Assembly: GCA_032622095.1 (NCBI GenBank)
Contig: CP136068.1
Span: 50,712,443 to 50,776,442 of the forward strand
DNA length: 64,000 bases
DNA from: Siphonodentalium dalli
Lineage: Eukaryota; Mollusca; Scaphopoda; Gadilida; Siphonodentaliidae
Reading direction: 5' to 3'
The notes under the pieces were generated by a model that was not told where the DNA came from, made no database searches, and saw only the letters and a list, made by a program, of their open reading frames with translations. Position numbers and translations under genes: made by a program. Shown one piece after another: positions 1-10,824 of this stretch. Every line of letters starts with the position of its first letter. Position 1 is the stretch's first letter.

Positions 1-715
1 ACTAAACATTTTTTTTATCATTTTTTTGTGATCCGCCTGTCCCTATTTCGAACTCAAGCGGCGCCTCGTTTGTCACCATTAAACCACACACTTAGGCTCA
101 CCAAGGAAATGCTATATATAATTGGCGACTATACAAATTCGTATCAAATTTAGTGCCCCCATCTCTCACCCCAAACGACACCAATCTGGCGAATCTAAAC
201 TACACGATTAGATTCCTCTATCACGGAGAAGAATATGTATAAATCTTGTGGAAATCGGTGCTAAATATTGTTTATAATTTTTTGTGTCCCTTTCACCCTC
301 TGTGCATCCCAACTTGTGACACCTTAAACCACACAATAAGACTCCTGATTGCATGGAGATGGTTATTTATAAGTATGGTGCTAATAGGTGACTAAACAAA
401 TTTTTATCAAATTTAGTGCCCACCCCACCCTATTTCTCATCCAAACAGCACCGATATGACGTGTTTTTAATTCACAAGATTAGACTCCTCGTATCATGGA
501 TAATAATGTGTATCAATTTGGTGTAAATTGGCGCTAAATATATTATGTATCAATTTTGGTGCCCCTCTCCCTTTCAGTGCACCCCTGAATCGAATTACGC
601 CACTGTTGACAGATTTAAGCCACACGATTAGACTCCTCATACCATGCGGTGTTATTGTATAAGTGTGGTGGCATCCGTGACTAAACCCATTTTTATCAAA
701 TTTAGAAAGGTCTCC
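1..715. repeat. Diverged tandem repeat, unit ~140 bp, about five copies
   Basis: A recurring block reads roughly 'ctaaacaaatttttatca' ... 'ttagtgccc' ... 'cacacgattagactcctc'. The 'gattagactcctc' part falls near 205, 330, 478 and 620, giving a period of about 125-147 bp. Copies have drifted by substitutions and small indels. No gene-like reading frame is conserved between copies, and the minus-strand frame over 494-718 is a shadow of the repeat. Confidence 0.7.
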
Positions 716-1004
716 CACAATCAGGAAAGTATAGCAACATTTTAGGTTCCGTTGTGACGCCAGACTCTACTTACGTCCAATTTGTGGCCGCTATAATGGG
801 CTAACCGGGTACTTTTTGACAATAATTTGGCCATAGGTTCACTATTGGCGGAGTCACCCCAAGAGTGGCCAAATATCGGGAATTGTTTTGACAGTAATTT
901 GCCCCTAAGGCGGCTATGGACGAATTCACACCAAGATGGGCCATGAAGCAATGACATATGTATCTTACAATCGGGAGTCTAGCTTCATTTTAGAGCCCAT
1001 TTGC

Positions 1005-1415
1005 CAAAGGATTTAGTCATGCAAAGAGTAAGATGGCTGCTGGCGGTCATATTTTTGGGTCCGAACGACTCCAAAGTTACTCGTTCCAATCTACATGTCA
1101 ATGTTAACATCCATGATAAATTTCATGAGGATCAGACGAACAGTACGACCTGTAACCCGTGCTAATGGATTGAATTTTGAAATCCAATATGGCCGCTGGT
1201 GGCCATGTTTTTTTCCAAATGACCCCAAAATGACCCAAAACGTTCCCATCTACATGTCCAGGTCAACAGCTATGACAAATTTCATAATGATCAGACCAAA
1301 GGTACGACCTGTAGCCTGTATTGTTGACACCTCACACACGAACACACACACGCGGACGACAGATACCAAGCCATGGCAATAGCTCAAACTTTACAAGGTT
1401 GAGCTAAAAATAGAC
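1005..1415 (+). repeat. Copy of the dimeric dispersed repeat that also fills 62.5-63.9 kb
   Basis: Two ~155-bp monomers lie head to tail. One carries 'gatttagtcatgcaaagag' and 'ggctgctggcgg', the other 'ggattgaattttgaaatcc'. Both share 'gacctgta' and 'ctcgttcc'-like blocks. The copy ends in 'ccatggcaatagctcaaac' followed by a weak stem-loop and GAGCTAA. The same order and orientation recur at the right end of the window, so this is one family with two loci 61 kb apart. Confidence 0.8.
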
Positions 1416-2314
1416 CAAAATATCACATTTTTCGAATGACCTTGACCGTAGCAATTGACCTTGACTATATATGTCAAAGTGACTCAGTCCGCTTGATGAA
1501 CCATTATTGACACTATAAGTTAAGATCATTTCTTCAAACACATGGTTTGTTGGTTCTCAAGATTGGCCTTTTAAAATTTGTCTCCAGATATTTTATGCCG
1601 TTGCCATGGAAACCTGATTTTATCCCGACACAGGACCCCCACTCGGGCACCCCTCCAAAAAGTTTTCTCTATGAATAAGCAAGTTATCTTTAAAGTTTCA
1701 TGCTTTAGTCACTAAAGTCAAGATTCAACCCCTAAGAAACTCCACTATTGGCATTTAGTGCCAAATTACAGCCAATTGGATGTATATGTTGTAACAGTAT
1801 AGGCCTACTATGTTGGGCCATACTGTACACTCCACATTATTCGCTGTATTGTGCTCTAAATGTATGTATTTCCATGCAAGCACACTCAAGATCATCACAA
1901 AGTATAATTATTCGCATATTTTCAGTATTAGATGCCATAACATGGATAAAAAACGACCGTTTGAGGCTGGTTGCTATGGAAAAACAATTTCATAGCAACG
2001 GTTGCCAAGGAAACGACACAAGAACCCAGACACATCAGCAATCAGATTACCATGCCTCACTGGTCCTTGGTACAATACATCATTCATCAATAGCTCTTAC
2101 TAACAAAAATATCATTCTATATGTTGAAAAATTCAGGCTAGGACAGAAAAACACCTATACATTTGACCTTGACCTTTGACCTCTAACACGAGAATAGAAA
2201 ATTGCCAACAATGGTTTTTTTAATCAGTGGACCAAACCCTACCGCCCAGGATATGTTGGCATATGGTACTAAAAATGTTTAGCAAAAAAAAATTTGGGGT
2301 GCTTGCCTCCTGAC
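1416..2314. other. Non-coding, degenerate dispersed-repeat sequence
   Basis: No supported exon. It contains TTGACC-type short runs (near 1440-1465 and 2163-2180) and scattered 'gttgccatggaaac'-like blocks typical of old dispersed repeats. The 143-codon frame at 1748-2179 has no recognisable domain and overlaps these repeats, so I do not call it. Confidence 0.4.
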
Positions 2315-2367
2315 TAATATATGCGAGGCGACCTATGGTCGACTCGCATATATAAGAGAATGCATTG
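2315..2367. repeat. Palindrome, single copy of the family inside the 33.3-kb element
   Basis: An imperfect inverted repeat of about 26 bp per arm is centred on 'gcgacctatggtcgac', running outward to 'atgcgag' on one side and 'ctcgcatatataagagaatg' on the other. The right arm keeps 'ccattgg'-complementary sequence and 'cacaggg' beyond it; the left arm has lost its outer part. Two intact copies are at 33288-33354 and 33436-33502, and a decayed one at 53483-53541. Confidence 0.8.
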
Positions 2368-3755
2368 GCACAGGGTAAAACAAATCCCGACTTACGACTG
2401 GATGTGATATGGCGGGTCACATATACTAAATTTGAGAATGTTTCGTGAACTTCGTGTATTCGGCAGACATGAGTTCTAGTCAATATTTCTATTACCAAAT
2501 GCCAGGTGACCATCATAGATCTTAACACTGTAGCCTATTTCCATTTGATTGCTCACTAATTATGTGGAACAGGCTTCATACCAAACTTGTTTTCATTGGG
2601 CTGAAATATGTTTGTCTGGTATATCTCTTCGTTGTAATGAATCTGTTAAGATGCTGTTTCGTGTTTTTGGTAAAAAAAAAGCAAGCTAATAGTTATAACT
2701 CATAAAATGTCTTAATATCCATGTTCAGCCACACGTACGTAGGGTGTCGTTGCCATTGGTAACGGAGGTCGCTTACACGTACATTGTCAAACCGTTCAGA
2801 AGTTTTGTGTCGAAAGTGTATAATGAGAAACTTGTAGCAAAGTGGAATAATCCAATATGCTGATAACTGAATGGGCGATCAACACTGTGCAGGCATAGCT
2901 TCGACTGCGCGAAGATATCTTAATTTGACTGAAGTGGCCGATTGTTCTCGCCATGCGACTATTATTTACAAGTTTCGCTATGTGCATATCCATCGCAATA
3001 ACATAGTAACACACGTTACAAGTTACAATTATGTGTAGCTGAACCTGGGTATTATAAATATATCTGTTTTCTCGTAATAACTATTTCTAATTATATATGT
3101 AGTGAAGACGATGATATGTCAAATTCACGTGTTTTCGTTTTCGAATAGCTCCTGGATTTTTACAAAATGTGCGTCTTGACCGCAACTCATGAAAAAACGC
3201 GCATACCTGTAATTTACATGTACATCACTGCTACTGTTAAACGCCTCGGGTCGCGAGCGAACGAATCTCCCATCATAGATGTCCCTACTGCACGTTCGTG
3301 TGTGATTGTGAACACAAGATATTTAAGCTTTTATTGTCTTATTTTAATTCTTGGGATATTTGTAGTGTACATTTCCTGGTCAAAATACACCTAGAGGCCT
3401 GCCCGCTTTACCTCACACAAAAGCAGATGACGGGAGTTCCAACTGTTCCACGATGTTACCCATGATACAAACGAATGGACCCGGATCGTTGGCGAGTATG
3501 CCACACAGGGACAGGTGGAAGGCTCCATCAATATTCCCGAATCTGCTTAAGCAATATTTACCGCCATCAGCAGCAAAGGTTAGTGATATATAGAGAATTT
3601 CCTACCAAATGTTGGTTGAATCTTGGGGAACATATTGGCTGCTGCTATACGTCAAACTATGACGCCGTAGAAATATATGCTAGGGAATTGTAATTGACAT
3701 ATGCATATAACATCGCTTATTCAACTATATATGCCTCAATACATATATATGTAAA
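2368..3755. other. No recognisable gene or element
   Basis: Non-repetitive AT-rich sequence. Open frames reach only ~75 codons and show no splice-consistent pattern or domain. The segment after 3700 is low-complexity TATA-rich DNA. Confidence 0.4.
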
Positions 3756-3759
3756 TTGA

Positions 3760-5217
3760 AGGTACTCATTCCGATCAGACGGTCCCCATACCATCAAGAT
3801 ATAACAACAAAAACAACAATATTTCTACAAAATACGCTTTAGTTATCAGAATCGATTTATTGCAACAAAATAATGCTAACCACTGTCAACTGCGGTATCA
3901 AATTTCCCAAAACTTGTTATTTGTCAACAATTTGCTCAACAAAATATGGTCGTATTATCACTTTATTTCATCCGCAATTTTGTCCGAGACCCTCCGTATG
4001 CCACGTGTTTCTGGGCCACATATTTAAGAAATAAATACACGGTGTAGAGGTGTGTATGGTCAAGTTGTACCACAAAAAACTGATTGTAGGACGACGCCAC
4101 ACTACGCGTCGTCCTACAATCAGTTTTGTGTGGTACAACTTGACCATACACACCGATACACCGTGTATTTATTTCTTTTGTAATACGACTGAAAGTTTAT
4201 GGTCACAATTCGACTGAATAGTCAACGAAATACTGCGCTTTTTCGGTCTCAGGTGAGAAAACATGTCGTGGTGTAATTCGTATTGGGCGTACTCGATTTC
4301 TTTGCATGGAGTACTCTGGTAATGTCTTGTCTTGTTATGAAATTCCCCCGTTGACTTTTCGAGGCACCTCTTCTATAAATAATCGTTGTGATTGGCTAAA
4401 AAACGATGAGTTTTCAGCGGCGCCCGTGCGTTTCATTTAAATTGTACAGGAAATACGAATTGCGGTCATTTCTGTTTTGAACGTTGTTGGGACAACATGA
4501 ATATGATCATCGACTATGGACCATTTTCCTTACACAAAGCGACCTAAGTGATCTAGTTTACTAAACTAATCTTATTCCCCTGCTGTACTGATGAACAAAC
4601 GCTTTCATTTTCAACTTGATTCCGAAATATCGAATATGATCGAGATTCTAATCGACGAATGCACAGCCCGGCCCCATGGATTTATTTTTTCATTTAATAT
4701 ACTTATTAAGTAACTTTCTTTGGTCGTAACATATATCAATATACCATAACATCATTTGGACCATATTCATTGGCAACCAAACTGGTTTCAAGCGACAAAT
4801 CGCTAGAAAATTCGCAAGATTGTCAAGATGTAGCAAAATTCAAAGGGTTACGGGTGCGGGTGTACTCCGTTGATGCCCCGTTTGCGCGGAGTTAGAAAAG
4901 ACGGGAAAAGTCGCGTGCGGCGATCTGAATAAACCGATTTTTTTCGTGGTACAATTGGAAAAAGTAGAATTGTACCACAAAACTGGAACGAGGTAGCCAT
5001 GGTAACTCGGGCCACTGGCCAATCAGGACATGACTTTTAAGCATAGTTAGGCAGGGTCGTATTACAATATTACACATCTCGAGAAATAACAAACTTCAAA
5101 AATTGATATCTGATCACTGAGCTTTGGTGGGTGGGTTCCTCGACTCGAATCAAATATATTTTAACCCTGAAGCCAAATAAATAGTAATTTAGGAGCGTCT
5201 GATCGGATTGAGTACCT
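3760..5217 (-). mobile_element. TTAA-flanked MITE family 1, copy 1, enlarged by an internal insertion
   Basis: The ends are AGGTACTCATTCCGATCAGAC and its inverted counterpart GATCGGATTGAGTACCT, flanked by TTGA (left, probably a mutated TTAA) and TTAA (right, 5218-5221). The outer ~260 bp on the left and ~155 bp on the right match, in inverse orientation, the 423-bp copy at 32355-32777. The shared blocks include 'aataatgctaaccactgtc' and 'cacatctcgagaaataac'. About 1 kb of extra sequence (roughly 4024-5065) interrupts the homology. It includes a strong palindrome and a possible inverted pair TAATACGAC / GTCGTATTA near 4183 and 5054. Confidence 0.8.
4026..4178. repeat. Near-perfect palindrome, ~70-bp arms
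   Basis: Left arm runs from 'agaaataaatacacggtg' to 'actgattgtaggacgacg'. After a ~10-base centre the right arm returns 'cgtcgtcctacaatcagt' to 'caccgtgtatttatttct'. Arms differ by only a few bases and one or two short indels. It lies at the left edge of the insertion in the surrounding MITE and would fold into a long hairpin. Short overlapping minus-strand frames here are artefacts. Confidence 0.9.
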
Positions 5218-5221
5218 TTAA

Positions 5222-5825
5222 TGAAATGCTATGTTTTTTTTTTCAATTCAAAAATATTTATTATGCCCAAACATAAATATGTAACGTATAGAATACTGGC
5301 ACAATATTACAAACAGAAGGCACGGAGGGTCGGGTGCACAAATTACAAAATTTTAAATAAGCCCATCTCCTCGTTAGAAATCATATCACAAATAAAAGTT
5401 TTCGAGTGGCGTCAAATAATTTGATCTTGTCGTGTGGATGGAAGTTATGAGGAGGGGCTTGATGCAGAGGGGTGTGGTGCTTTTGGACTTTAGTTATCTT
5501 TTATGCTAGATCAGAAAGAACCAAATCGTTCGTAATGACTGCGTAATGATAAACAACTTAGAATTTTGCTTTTTGGTTTTTGCTATGAAGTTATCGAACA
5601 AATCATCAGTGCATATATTCTGATGCTATACATGCATACGGTGCAATGTTTTAAAACTTACATACTTCAATCAATTAACGATAATCTCATCTGATGTTCT
5701 TCTGTATATATGCTAATATTCGCAAAAGTTCACTACTTTCGAAACGTTTCGTGTAGTTTTAATTCGTTTGGGACTTGATTCTTTTGAGAAAACATTACTC
5801 ACAGACGAGATTGTTTGCAAAAATG
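5222..5825. other. No recognisable gene or element
   Basis: AT-rich unique-looking sequence. The 67-codon frame at 5221-5424 begins inside the MITE target site and has no recognisable domain. Confidence 0.35.
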
Positions 5826-6465
5826 CTCACTTTTATATAATTTTATAGCAATTTATGCGTTTATTCAATGTTGGGTCAGACCATTTGCCATGGCAGAATT
5901 CTCCGCGTGACAACTCATACAATATGAGTGATCATCCGTAGTCTATACATTTTCTATAAATTTGGGTAGATACCACCAAATTGCGACCGGTTACCATAGC
6001 AACATATTTTCGGAAATGTATGCGTTTGGGGCTGTAATTTCGAGCGACATTTTGAATCAAATATAAATTATTTCCAAAGTTAAATGATCCAGGAATATTT
6101 TGCCAACATCTGGAACTAGCCTTGCTAAAAAATCACCCATCACCAACAGAGGGCGCCATTCAAAATGGCCGCCAAACCCCCGTTTTCTAACGTTAAAATG
6201 CTTTATTTTCATATCATTTTATAGCACTGTATGCGTTAATTTAATGCTGGGTCAGACCATTTGTCATGACAGAATTCTCCACGTGACAGCTCATAATATA
6301 TGGGTGATCATCCGTTGTCTATAAATCCTCCAAAAATTTGGTTTGGGTAGATACCACAAAATTGCGACCGGTTGACATGGTAACAGATTTTCGGAACAAT
6401 TATGCGTTTGGAGGCTGTAATTTTGCTATACGAGATGTCTGCATGCGACATTTTTAATCAAAAAA
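5826..6465 (+). repeat. Two direct copies of a ~250-bp block, period ~370 bp
   Basis: 'gggtcagaccatttg', 'cagaattctcc', 'gatcatccgt', 'gggtagataccac' and 'aaattgcgaccggtt' occur in the same order at ~5873-6000 and ~6250-6380. Each is followed by a 'ttttcgga...atgcgtttgg' block. The first copy holds an RFX X-box-like string GTTACCATAGCAAC at 5990-6003, which is decayed in the second. Confidence 0.75.
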
Positions 6466-6780
6466 TTGGATCCAGGAATATACTTAAGTTGCTCTCGATT
6501 CTTGTACCTTCAAGGCTTCTGCTGAAGGGGTCAAGATACACCTGCCATGGTGATTGCCAACCGCAAACTTGTCTACGCGTCTATGGCTTAGGCTACTGGG
6601 CGCCGCCATTTTGAAACAATGACGTCACGAATCACGGCACGCGACCCCACGTGACGCCAAAAATAGGTTACATCATCATGGACCCCTCACTGAGTGATTG
6701 GCCTATATTGAGTACATGATACTATGCGCAAAAACATTTGATTATAAAAGATTCATTCGCTGATAACAAGTGCATGAAGT
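6466..6780. other. No recognisable gene or element
   Basis: Unique-looking sequence with a slightly higher GC stretch near 6600-6660 ('gggcgccgccattttg', 'cacgtgacg'). No splice-consistent exon was found. Confidence 0.3.
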
Positions 6781-6863
6781 GGGAAACGGATATATCCGTT
6801 TCCCGTCCTGTAGGTAATGTTTTGGGAAACGGATATATCCGTTTCCCGTCCTAAACGAGTTAA
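6781..6863. repeat. Two copies of a perfect 24-bp palindrome next to a TTAA; likely one end of a piggyBac-like element
   Basis: A perfect palindrome with half-site GGGAAACGGATA occurs at 6781-6804 and again at 6824-6847. Both copies are followed by 'cgtcct'. The second runs on to 'aaacgagTTAA' at 6860-6863. Read inward from the TTAA this gives AACTCGTTTAGGACGGG, similar in style to the TTAA-bounded ends at 12.57, 33.26 and 33.66 kb. The other end of the element is not visible. Confidence 0.65.
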
Positions 6864-7237
6864 GATGCATAATCGGAATTAGCGCTCCTAAGTTACTATT
6901 TCTTTAGAGTCGGGGGTAAACAAAAAATACATGATTCGAGTCGAAGCTCAGAGTGATCAGATGTCGATTTTTGAAATTTGTTCCCGAAATATCGAAGATA
7001 TGTAATTTTTGGCGTCCTGGTAAATATTCGTCAAGTCGATGGTCTTGGACCAAATTGCGGATAGCTCTAAATTCAAGTGGCTTTGTGTCTTAGATATTTC
7101 ACCATCCGGCCAAATGTCGGTGAACAAAATGTTGATATATAACACGTTTTGGGTAATTGTATACTATAGTTGACTGTGGTTAGCATTATTTTGGGCAATA
7201 TAATCGAGTCGGATAACTGAAGCGGCATTTCAACAAA

Positions 7238-7268
<31 letters not shown>

Positions 7269-7310
7269 GGAATATCACGATATGGCAAACATCGATCGGA
7301 TTGAGTACCT
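6864..7310 (+). mobile_element. TTAA-flanked MITE family 1, copy 2
   Basis: It is collinear with 32355-32777, sharing 'gcgctcctaa', 'gttactatttcttt', 'attcgagtcga', 'gtggttagcattatttt' and 'gatcggattgagtacct'. TTAA flanks it on both sides (6860-6863 and 7311-7314). The left terminal ~20 bp have diverged. A (TTG)n run of about eleven units sits at 7237-7270, where copy 1 has only a short interrupted CAA-rich tract. Confidence 0.8.
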
Positions 7311-7356
7311 TTAAGTATCGGCTTCACCCTTGAGTGGCAGTGAATTATTGGCTATC

Positions 7357-7521
7357 AAATAAGGATTAACTGTCATGTGGGACTGTTTTTATGGAGATGT
7401 AACGGTGAGGTAAGTGGACATAACTTGTGTAAAACCCGAAGGGTTTTACATACAAGTTATGTCCACTTACCTCACCGTTACATCTCCATAAAAATAGTCC
7501 ACATGACAGTTAATCCTTATA
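7357..7521. repeat. Near-perfect palindrome, ~75-bp arms
   Basis: Left arm 'aaggattaactgtcatgtgg' to 'cataacttgtgtaaaaccc', loop 'gaa', then the inverted right arm ending 'cagttaatcctta'. Only a few mismatches. Both arms contain TTAA, but the symmetry continues past it, so the element boundaries cannot be fixed. Confidence 0.9.
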
Positions 7522-7807
7522 TTTATATACATTTAGCGAAAAAGCCGCTTTTGTAAATATATTTAAATCGAAAAGTGTATCGTGACAAGATCAGCCCAAA
7601 ATACCCAATAGCACCCTTGGCAAACGTTAATAGGAACAATTTCTCTTCATGTTGAAACCCGATGATGTATTAAGTCAATCCTGCTCGAGTCAAAATGCGC
7701 CCAAAGCATTACGCGTTCGTCTTTCCAAACCTAATGACGTATCGATGGTGTTATTAGCTTGGTGTTATGAGGCGTTACGCATTCACCGAGAAATAAATGC
7801 AACTAGC

Positions 7808-7829
7808 CACGTGGGCGCCGACCAATCAG
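7808..7829 (+). promoter_or_regulatory. Candidate proximal promoter of the coiled-coil gene: E-box and CCAAT box
   Basis: CACGTG is at 7808-7813 and GACCAATCAG, a full NF-Y CCAAT consensus, at 7820-7829. This is about 90 bp before the first ATG of the gene. The neighbouring sequence is more GC-rich than the flanks. Placement before exon 1 makes a promoter reasonable, but there is no TATA box at a fixed distance and no expression evidence. Confidence 0.4.
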
Positions 7830-7920
7830 AATGCTGGATTTAGTGATGACAACACTTAGTGTGTAAATATAATAATATAACGTCTTAATTTTCAAGGTTC
7901 GAACAATTGAATCGAACGAC

Positions 7921-7992
7921 ATGACAAAGGAAACAATACACAAGAAGCATCGAAAAAAGGAAGATCATTCGCAGAGTCTCACGCGAAAGCCG
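7921..7992 (+). CDS. Exon 1 (coding part) of the coiled-coil gene
   Basis: 24 codons from ATG to the donor CCG|GTAAGAG, phase 0. The peptide is strongly basic ('KKHRKKEDH'). The upstream in-frame TAA at 7873-7875 and the CCAAT box at 7820 support a first exon. It is the shortest and least certain exon of the model. Confidence 0.6.
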
Positions 7993-10789
7993 GTAAGAGT
8001 CAATGAAGTCAATTAGTTCTGAACCGTTAGTCTACACATGCACTGCACGCGACTATTACTCGTCGTCTTGTCACGTGGATGTTCTGGATCACCACGCGGT
8101 CAATGGAAATGTTTTAGTTTTGCAAATATGGACGCTTTAATGTCTGCTTATTCTTCTAGAACAGCAAGTGGTCTTAGCTTCTAGTATCAACATACGGCGT
8201 TCCAAAATCTTTCTGCATAATAGTTATTCTTGGAGAGGGAGAGGAAAATCCACCCGTTTAGGTGGCAACTCATGTCCCTCTCGTGGGCGCTATTAATCCC
8301 CCTCCTATAGAGGGAAAATTGCCATTTTTGGAAAGGGTACCTTCATGCCCCCTCTAAAGTGGTAAGACATTTAACCGTATTTGGAGGGCATTTCTACCCC
8401 ATCTAATGAGTCGATTTCTCAACTTATTTGGGGGTTGTATCTAAGTAAGTTGAGCACACTGTGGTTGGTTTCACAACTAGCTTCTGGATTATACCTAACA
8501 CCTTTGTTTTGGGCGACACTAACTTATCTTATTTGAGTCATCAAGTTACTAGATCCCGAACCTCCAACTATGTAAGCGGTATCAATTATTGAAAGTTCTC
8601 CAATAATAAAATGTCGCATATTGAAACAATTGTTATGTAAACAGAGCTGTTACAGTGATTTGTCAACAAACATTGCTAACCGCGAAGTATGTTCATTTTT
8701 TTTAGTGGAATAGTATTAGAATATTTCTCAATGCTTGACATATTCCAATGTTTAATGTCAAGATTTAAAAAAAATTCTGACTGTAACAGTAATATGTACA
8801 TAACAATGCAGTCAATAAGTGAAATATTGTCATTGGAGAGTTATCAATAATGAAAACTAGAACATTGTAGATAAATGATGCACAATTTAAGGGGCAAAAT
8901 AACTACCCCCCCCCCCGGAAATGGTAGGTTTACATAAGTTTGCATAGGTCTATTTAGGTTGTATAACTTTTTGACAGGCGCACGGCCTGTCAAAAAGTTA
9001 TACACCCTAAAGTATGCACGATGTTGCTCCTATGGCCATTTATATCGGCGTAACTTTGCACCCATGGATGGGCATATAACTTATTTGGGACGATACACCC
9101 CTCGGCATCAATATAATCAAATATGCCCACATACAGCCGCACGTGCCTCCCACTAAGGGGTAATCTTCTGCCCTCCTGGATTTAGCGTGTATGGTGTAAC
9201 GGTTCCTTTATAGTACTAGATGGACTTGGTATATGTGTTTAAAGTTCATGAAATGTCATTCAAATTGCGATATGGTGCTTTCAGAAACACGTGGGGAGAA
9301 TTGAGTCGGTTGTACGGGAGCAGATGGATAAGTACGACCGGTATGTGAATAACATAACGACGAAAGTCGAGAAACAACGTGAGGATCTTCGCAGATATTT
9401 CGACGAACGAGAAAAGCGCTTCATGGAAGAAGATCGCATGGTGAGACCGTAGCTATATATATTTATCACATGATTAGCACTATTTTCCGATGTAATATTC
9501 GAGCGTAATAGACACGTGTAATATCGTCGCGTGCAATGACGTCACGCTGCTCTTTGTGACAAAGTTCGCTGGCTGTTAATTATTGTTCTTTTCGATAAAA
9601 TTTTAGCGATTATATGATCATGTGATAAAAAGTATCTCAAACTCATTCTATTTTATACGTAATTTATCAACCTCGTCCACTAAATTCAATTTGAGCCTCG
9701 GTAAACCTCGGCTCAAACTGAATTTAGTGAACTCAGTTGATAAATTCCGTATAAAATAGTAACTCTATATATCATATTTACATCGTTCTGGTTATATCAT
9801 ATCGACCCTTCGTCTTTTTCGCGCCTTGCTATAACTGTACAATATTTAGAGGATATGACTTCTTTGGTTTGATAGTAGGCCCGATATCAGCCCGAGGTAA
9901 CCTCATATCAGCCTGAGACCGAAGGTCGAAGGTTAATATGAGGTTACCGAGGGCTGATGTTGGGACCAGTACATGTATCAAACCAACCAAGTAATACCCT
10001 ATTTATTAATGAGATCGCCTCTTAGTAACTGACAATTTTTTTTCAAATGAGTGACATAAACAAATCGATATCTACACATCAATTTATCAGTGAAGTAGAT
10101 TTCCGACATGTTGTAAACGATATTACTCGGATTTGTGATGTCATAAAACCATATTACTCGGATTCGTGATGTCGTAAAATTATATTTCTCGGATTTGTGA
10201 TGTCATAAAACCATATTACTCGGATTCGTGATGTCGTAAAACCATATTACTCGGATTTGTGATGTCATAAAACCATATTACTCGGATTCGTGATGTCGTA
10301 AAATCATATTACTCGGATTTGTGATGTCATAAAACCATATTACTCGGATTCGTGATGTCGTAAAATTATATTACTCGGATTAAGGGAAAATGGAAGCGAT
10401 ATTCACATAGTTCGATAACAGGCTGTTCTGGAAAAAAATGTCACATCTAATTAATAGCATGCGTTATTAGACTAGTTCGTTGATTTATTTTCATCATAAA
10501 ACTCGCGCGTTGAATGCCGATTGTCGATAGATATTATATAATTTATTTTCGTAAGATAGGGTAACGGTAAGAGTGTTATCAACATGTTTATTAATCACCG
10601 TTCTTTGTATATAATAAAACCATAGTTATTTGCAGAAGAGACGAGCCAAACCAAAGAGGACTGTGCACATGTACGTTGACGACACGTCGTTCAAACAAGT
10701 TCTTCCGAAAACTTCGTATAATAAGGTATATGTTTGTTTCTCACCTTTATTCGAAATTATTTATACCAGCGTAACATATTGTTGTTGTG

Positions 10790-10824
<35 letters not shown>

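Noticed and set aside
5990-6003. RFX X-box-like GTTACCATAGCAAC upstream of the coiled-coil gene
   Set aside because: It lies 1.9 kb from the start inside a duplicated repeat, and similar strings occur in other repeats in the window (near 1600, 2750, 4998), so it is not evidence for ciliary regulation.
7649-7843. Upstream coding exon for the coiled-coil gene (64-codon frame)
   Set aside because: It overlaps the CCAAT/E-box region, has no matching donor before exon 1 and shows no coding-like composition.
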